From contig MU270158.1 of NCBI GenBank assembly GCA_021432635.1, positions 1 through 38,694 of the forward strand: 38,694 nt of DNA. The letters run 5' to 3'. The stretch is from Thozetella sp. PMI_491. Taxonomy: Eukaryota; Ascomycota; Sordariomycetes; Chaetosphaeriales; Chaetosphaeriaceae. This document shows, one piece after another, positions 32,900 to 38,694 of the stretch. The position numbers and the translations under genes were made by a program. The notes under the pieces were generated by a model, which was not told where the DNA came from, did not search any database, and was given only the letters and a program-made list of their open reading frames with translations. The stretch's first letter is position 1. Each line of letters starts with the position of its first letter.

Positions 32900-34100
32900 T
32901 TTATTTTAGTTAAAGTATAAGTTTTAGATAAAAATACTTCTTTTAAAGTCTTAAAGTAATAGGCTTTATTTATACTTATTTTATCTATTTTATAGAGTTT
33001 TTTTTATCTATATATTAGCTTTTAGCTTTATAACTTATTAATCTTATAAGTTAAGTTATAAATAATTATAAGGTACTTTAATACTACTTTTTATCTATTA
33101 AAGTGCTTTTTACCCTTAAAATATAACTATTAGATATTAGTTATCTTTTAATAAACTCTTATAAGTCTCTTTTATATAGCTTATATTATATTATTATTAA
33201 TAGTTATAAGTCTTACTTTAAAAAAAATACTTCTTTTAATTAATAATATTATTAATATTATTATAGATAGATTTTTAGTCTATTAGTCTTTAGGTTAATA
33301 TATTATTTTTAATAAGTATTATAGACTATAGTTTAATTAGTAAATAATATATTTAATAAGTAGTTTACTTATTCTTTAATATTATTATTTATTACTTTTA
33401 CTAACTTATTAATAATTATTTAATACCCCTTTTTACTAATACTATTTACTTATAAATTATAGGGTAAGATAATAATTCTTTTAATTTTAAATCTTTTATA
33501 AGCTTTAATTATTTTACTCTTATTTTCTAAGCTATTATTTATAACTATTTTAACTAAGATTTTATATCTTATAATAATATTATACTTAAGGTATTATACT
33601 ACAATTCTTAAGGTTATTTTACTAATTAAAAAAGCTTTAGCTTAACTTATTAATCTATAGTAAAATATTAAGAGATTTATTTTACTTTAATTAATTAATA
33701 AGTATTAGATATTAATATATTAATAGTAAAATAAGTATAGAGTTAAAAAGATATAAATCTTTTTATCCTTATATTACTTTAGATCTTACTTTTAGTATAG
33801 CTTATAAAACTAAACTTATATTTTAATATACTTATATAGTTTATACTAGTAATAATAATATTTAATATATCTATAAGTTAGTTTTTATCTTTAATATTTT
33901 ATCTTAGTATAATATTATTATAAGATTAACTCTTATTATTTAAGATTATTAATTATTTAATAGTATAATATCTTATTTATCTTTTATAATTATAATATCT
34001 AGTTAAACACTATATATTTATAACTATTAATTTTTTCTTAATATAGTCTTAATTTATTTATACTTTATAGTTTATAAAATAATATAAGGTAGTTAATAAT
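32900..34100 (-). pseudogene. Gypsy III integrase relic
   Basis: On the reverse strand near 33420-33350 a segment reads KVINNNIKE*VNYLL, compatible with the YHPQANGMIERGHxxLV block of this Gypsy lineage. Other core motifs are too eroded to read with certainty. Placement after RNase H supports it. Limits are approximate. Confidence 0.55.
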
Positions 34101-34249
34101 AGCTTTATATTTTTTAGATTAGACTTTTATTAACCTATTTTATTATATTTATAAGATAGATATAGATATAACTTTATATAAATAAATCTAAGTATTTATA
34201 AAGTTATCTAAGTTATTTTTTACTTTTCTTTCTCTTTCGTTAAAAGTAC

Positions 34250-34700
34250 TAAGAGGTTTTTAAGATAATATATTTATTATAATATTCTTAACTCTTAGTA
34301 TATATTTAATTATAAAATTAAAGTTATAAATCTATAAAATCTGTCTTATAAGAAGAGTATTAAGTAGGTCTAAGGATATCTTATTAAGCTAGTATATAAA
34401 GACTTTAATATCTATTTTAATTATAAAGTAAACTTTATATAGATATTATTATAGCTACTTAAATATAACTAAAAGTCTATAATATTTATATTTAATAATA
34501 TTATATTGTTTTTTAATATTTATTTAAAAACTACTTTTATACTAGTTAAAATATAAAAAGTCTTTAACTAGTTATAATAATACTACTCCCTATCCTTTAA
34601 GACTTATATCTATATATAATATAATATATCTATATCTTTTAAAATAGTCTAGGTTAATTAATATTAATATAATAATAACTATTTATTTTAAGTCCTTTAT
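34250..34700 (-). pseudogene. Gypsy III RNase H relic
   Basis: The reverse strand at about 34450-34320 reads L*LKIDIKVFIYQLNKISL, then DLLNTLLIRQILQIYNF. This follows the LExDAxTLVxQLNRSxxDLPGALxTRWxxWIxLFxF end block of one fungal Gypsy lineage. This form differs from the TDHKNLxYF form seen in Gypsy I and II. Confidence 0.8.
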
Positions 34701-34719
34701 AAACTTCTTTTAATTAAAG

Positions 34720-35700
34720 CTTTAATTAAATAGAATACTTTTCTTTTAAAAGTAGAAGAGTAGTTTTATAATTATTATAAAGTTAATAATCTATATATAA
34801 TAAAATCTAATTATATTAAAAAAGTCTCTTACTTTTAAGATAGTTTAATAGTTAGGCTATTTAATAATCTTAAAGACTTTAACTTAGGCAGAGCTATAGC
34901 TATATATTTTATAGATATACCCTAGGATTATTATTATATTATAATATTATTAGGATTTCTTTCTAGCTATTATTACTTTAATAAGCTTATAGTTTAATAA
35001 GGCTAAGTTAATATTATTAATATATTTTATAATATAATATTAGACTTTAAGTAATATAACTTTATTATTATAGGTTATAGTTAAACATTTAATATAAATA
35101 TTATTAAAGAAGGCTTTATAATTAAGTTAGTTATACTTTATAATAAGATATATATATAAAACAAGCTAATTAAAGTAGTAAATATTATTAGGTCTTTACT
35201 CTTTAGGTTTAATAAGACTTAATTATATCTAAAGAAGAGGTTTAAAAGAGATAAGAGTTTATATATAATAAACTCTTTAAATAAGCTATCTACTTTTAAT
35301 AGTAGGAATATATCTTTAATTATAATACTATTAATCCTTTATATATTATTAATAATCTATAAGCTATTATTCTTCTTTTTTATAAGGAACTAGAAGTTTT
35401 TATATAAAGTATAACTCTTCTTAAAGACTTTTTAAGTAATATATTCCTTAAGTATCTTAATAACTTTATCTATAAGTACTAAGGATATTAGAATTAATCT
35501 TTTCTACTAGGCCTTATATAAAATAGTCTTAATATATTATAAAGAGATAACCTTAGGGTTAATTATACTTATATCTTTAAAGTTCTATACTAATACTTCT
35601 TCTTATATATAAAAAATATAAGTTAAAACCTTTTATTCATACCTAGTTAAACCTTAAATACCTTTAAATATTTACTCTAATTACTTTAAAGTTAACCTTA
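34720..35700 (-). pseudogene. Gypsy III reverse transcriptase relic
   Basis: The reverse strand at about 35220-35161 reads SLLNLKSKDLIIFTTLISL, which corresponds to the ESKDLTAFxTPxGL block. Upstream near 35380-35330 are NSIIIKDIFLL and LLSLLNLFFRYN, equivalents of NxxTxxDxxxPP and LLSLLDLxSGYxQ (the catalytic D now N). At 34920-34801 it reads KVFKIIK*PNYQ, then KVRDFFNIIRFYYIQIINF, the KVxKIxxWPxxxxxTEVRAFLGxxxYYRIWIxxF connection that follows the polymerase. The YLDD box itself, expected near 35000-35060, is not legible. Confidence 0.82.
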
Positions 35701-35709
35701 AGCCTTTCT

Positions 35710-38694
35710 TAATCTTACTAAACTTTAATATAAAGAATTTATTATAAGGCAAGGTATTACCTCTTTATTACTAGACTTTTTCCTTAGCTTTAATTAGCTT
35801 ATTAAACTTCTAGTAAATATTACCTTTAAAGACTAAGCTATTACTTAGTTTATTATTAATAAGATATACTTTCTTTCCCTTTCTTTTATATAATATATTA
35901 GTCTAGAGAATTATATTAGGAGGACTTTTTTCTTTTAGATTTTAAACCTCTTATAAATTAACTTATACTCCTTTAGTAAATCTAATAAGGCTAATACTAT
36001 TAGATTTACCTCTTCTCTTTTATTATTCTTTCTTTTGTATAAATCTCTCTTACTAGCCTATATAAACTAGTAAAGCTAAAGACTTTTAAAGTAAATAATA
36101 ATAGACTTATTTAATAATCTTAACCTAAATAAATCTAATAAGCTCTTCCTTCTCTCTTACCTCTACTTACTTTAAGACTTTTTTACTAATAAGTATCCTA
36201 ATATACTTATTAATTAATATTTTCTTAAGATATTAGATTTTTCTTTTTAAGATAATAATTCCTTACTAGTAATTATTATATAGATAATTATATTATTAAA
36301 AGCTATTAATACTTTAATTATAAGTATAAAATTATAGTTAAAAATAAGCTTTATTTCTATAAAAAAAGGTATTTTTAATAGTATTTTATAGCCTTTCTTT
36401 CTTAATAGGTTAATATAAAAGTAGATATTAACTTTATAGTTATTAAGCTAGACTATTTTTATTACTTTATTAAAGAAGGGATATATATCTCTATAGATAA
36501 ACCTAAAGTAAGTATTAGTTATTATATATAAGGTCCTAAATTTTATAGCTAGGTTATAACTAATAAAATAAATCTTAAAGGTATAATTTAATAATACTTA
36601 TATCTTATTATTATTTAAATAGTATTCTGCCTTATAATAAAGTATTAAAAAGCTATAAATCTTTTAAATACTTATTCTTTTAATCTAATTAAAATAGCCT
36701 TTTAGCTAAAAAGACTTTAATATATTACTATAAATTTATTAAATTTACTTTTATATATCTAGCTAAATAACTTTCTTTATTAGCTAAAAGGTATTATTAT
36801 ATTAAAACTTATTTAATATAACCCTTATATCCTCTCTTAAGATAATTAATATAATTATAAACTAAATATTATAATTAAAGACTTTAATAACTTACTTACT
36901 AGCTTTTTTTATAATATTATTACTAAGGTTAACTACTAATCTTAAATTAATTATTCTCTATTTTAATAATAATCTAAGATTATAGGTAAACTTAAAGCTA
37001 AGTATAATTAAATCCCTTATAAAAACTTTAAGTTTTTAGTTTATAGCTATATTTAATAAGGCTTAAAATACCTTTTTTAGTTCTTTTTTATAAACTTTCT
37101 TATTAATTATTAGGTTAGTATTACTAACTTAAAACTTATAACTTATAAAAATACTTTTAGTTGGGATATTATTAGGCTTAAATTAGTTAAAGCTAATAAA
37201 TTAGTTTAGAATTAACTTTAATCCTTTCTCTTTAATAATACCTATTTTAATTTTTTTCTTATCTTTATTATTACTTTTTACCTAACTTATTCTTTTCTAC
37301 TTTATAGTAGTATTTACTTTAGTAATAAAAGTAGTATTAACCTTAGCTATTTTTACTATTAATATCTTAGTTTAATTATTTATTATACCTTGTTTATAAA
37401 AAGATATATTATACTCATCTCTATTATTTTAAATAATAATCTTATTAAGATTACTTATACTTAGAACTTAAGCATATTATTAATAAGTATTATAGTAAAT
37501 TATCCTATAATTAGACCTATAAGGTCTTTAAATAAACTAGTCTAATAGGTTTAAATCTTATAGTTTTTATTCTTAACTAGCTACTTTTATTATATTTAAA
37601 AATTACTTATCTTAAAGGGTAGTATAATAAGGAATATTCTTATAATATATATTTCTTTATTTATTTTTAGTATTTTATATATAATATTTAAGTAAATTTA
37701 AATATTATATATATAAAATATATATTTTTTAATATATTATATAATCTTAATAAGATAATAAACTAAATAATAAATATATTTATTATTATAGATTATTTTA
37801 TATTTTAAAATAATATAGTTAGTTTTTTTATAATAAAAATATTTAACACTAGGTTATTAAAAGCTTTTATAGTTCTAAGCTATTATTAAGTACTTTTTAA
37901 GGTTTAATTTATTATTATAATTAAAATTATAAGCTATAGTATTTACTTAAACCCTTTTACCTTTAATTATAAATCATTCTTAAAGCTTTTTTATATTAAT
38001 TTTTAATTAGCTAAACTTATTTATTAAATAATTAATAATATCTAGCTTTTTTAACCTATTATTAAGTTAAGCTTTAAATACTTTAGTAATAACCTTAATA
38101 AGATTTTACTCCTCTTAAAGTAAAGGTTAGCTTTAACTAGGCGATTTTTAAGTCTTTTTTTATATTTATAATAGTAGGTAAATCTATTAATAATCTTATT
38201 ATTTTTTAAGTTTCTTTTCTTACTTTTCTTTATTATAGTTATTAATTAAATACTTAAGTTTATTATAAAATATATCTTAGATTTAAAAAATTAACTTATC
38301 TATACTTATTCTTAAGATAAAATATAGGTAAGATTTTATATTTATTTTAACTATTAATATAAAAGGTCTAACCTTTAATAATATCTTTAGCTTTTAAAAT
38401 ATAATACTAAAAGACATATATCTTTTTTTTTAAAATATAGTTAGACTTAATATATAATAAATAAAGTTAAAGTTAGTTAAGTAATAAGTTATATCTATAC
38501 TATTAAAAATTAGTAATATTAAAGCCTTAAAAAATAATAATAGCTAGCCTATCCTTTTATAATAGATAAAATTATAAATAAAATAACTCTTAACCTGTTT
38601 TAAGTTAAGCTTATTATCTTTTAAAAACTCTTTTATTATAAAATAGTCTAATATTTATTAGCTTTAAATAATAATAGTTATAACTTTTAAATCC
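35710..38694 (-). pseudogene. Gypsy III upstream (gag/protease) region, probable
   Basis: About 3 kb to the window edge on the upstream side of the Gypsy III polymerase. By position it should hold gag and protease, and the - strand near 36000-35700 still reads as charged coding-like segments, but no diagnostic motif was found. The 5' LTR was not recognised and may lie beyond the window. An AT palindrome lies at 37672-37719. Confidence 0.4.
37672..37719. repeat. AT-only palindrome with ~20-bp arms
   Basis: ATTTTATATATAATATTTA (37672-37690) and its inverted partner at 37699-37719, which differs by one extra TA, are separated by the 8-base spacer AGTAAATT. It can form a hairpin or cruciform. 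AT-rich DNA makes such palindromes common by chance. Confidence 0.75.

Larger units (their letters stand above)
700..38694. other. AT-rich isochore with RIP signature
   Basis: Nearly 38 kb with very low GC content, in which CA, TG and CG are almost absent and TA is abundant. For example, 5881-5940 and 9001-9060 contain none of CA, TG or CG. Protein remnants are readable only if many TAA/TAG codons are taken as former CAA, CAG, CGA or TGG and many N, I and Y codons as former D, V, T, C or H. Those are the changes expected from cytosine deamination in CpA on both strands, the known hallmark of repeat-induced point mutation in Pezizomycotina. Residual C and G sit mostly in CTAG, AGCT and CCT contexts. 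The intensity differs between elements. Confidence 0.9.

Noticed and set aside
700..38694. Mitochondrial DNA because of the high A+T
   Set aside because: It contains nested Gypsy, Mutator-like and Fot1 relics with CpA-directed mutation and no mitochondrial genes, rRNA or tRNA were seen.
700..38694. Centromere identity
   Set aside because: Nested, silenced retrotransposons fit centromeres, subtelomeres and other AT blocks equally well; sequence alone cannot decide.

Overview
The window looks like the edge of an AT-rich, repeat-dense heterochromatic block in the nuclear genome of a filamentous ascomycete (Pezizomycotina). The evidence is the signature of repeat-induced point mutation (RIP) and the mix of elements: Ty3/Gypsy retrotransposons (one with a chromodomain), two Mutator-like elements (MULEs) and a Fot1/pogo element, all of types common in that group. 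The genus cannot be named from what is here. No intact protein-coding gene, tRNA, rRNA or CRISPR array could be supported.

Layout. Bases 1-641 have ordinary base composition and hold an eight-copy 14-bp minisatellite (130-241) and a doubtful 91-codon open frame (401-676). At 642-1310 lies a tandem array of about ten ~70-bp units whose GC content falls steadily from left to right (about 52% to about 22% by hand count), forming the transition into the block. From there to the end the DNA is almost entirely A+T, with CA, TG and CG nearly absent and TA in excess. Reading frames are full of TAA and TAG stops, as expected of C-to-T change on both strands.

The block is a nest of transposon relics. 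Gypsy I (1434-12165, + strand) has a ~442-bp LTR pair, and its gag-pol relic ends in a chromodomain. Its 5' LTR is split by MULE1 (1584-4684, ~295-bp terminal inverted repeats, 10-bp target duplication); the uninterrupted site survives in the 3' LTR. After an unclassified stretch come MULE2 (14601-18024, transposase on -, 96-bp inverted repeats, perfect 8-bp duplication) and a Fot1/pogo-like element (18362-20210, transposase on -, 42-bp inverted repeats, TA duplication). Next is another unclassified stretch, then Gypsy II (22302-29564, - strand, LTRs of 264 and 307 bp, perfect 5-bp duplication AAAAG). Last is a third Gypsy relic on the - strand (recognisable at about 32.9-35.7 kb), whose LTRs were not found.

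The parts do not cooperate as a pathway. They record successive insertions, each followed by mutational silencing. Order can be read locally: MULE1 is younger than Gypsy I. Mutation load is uneven: the Gypsy I interior and the region right of 30 kb are most eroded, while the left margin, MULE2 and parts of Gypsy II keep more C and G. All protein identifications were made by reading translations by eye against remembered family motifs, with no database search; boundaries based on repeats and target duplications are firmer than domain limits.
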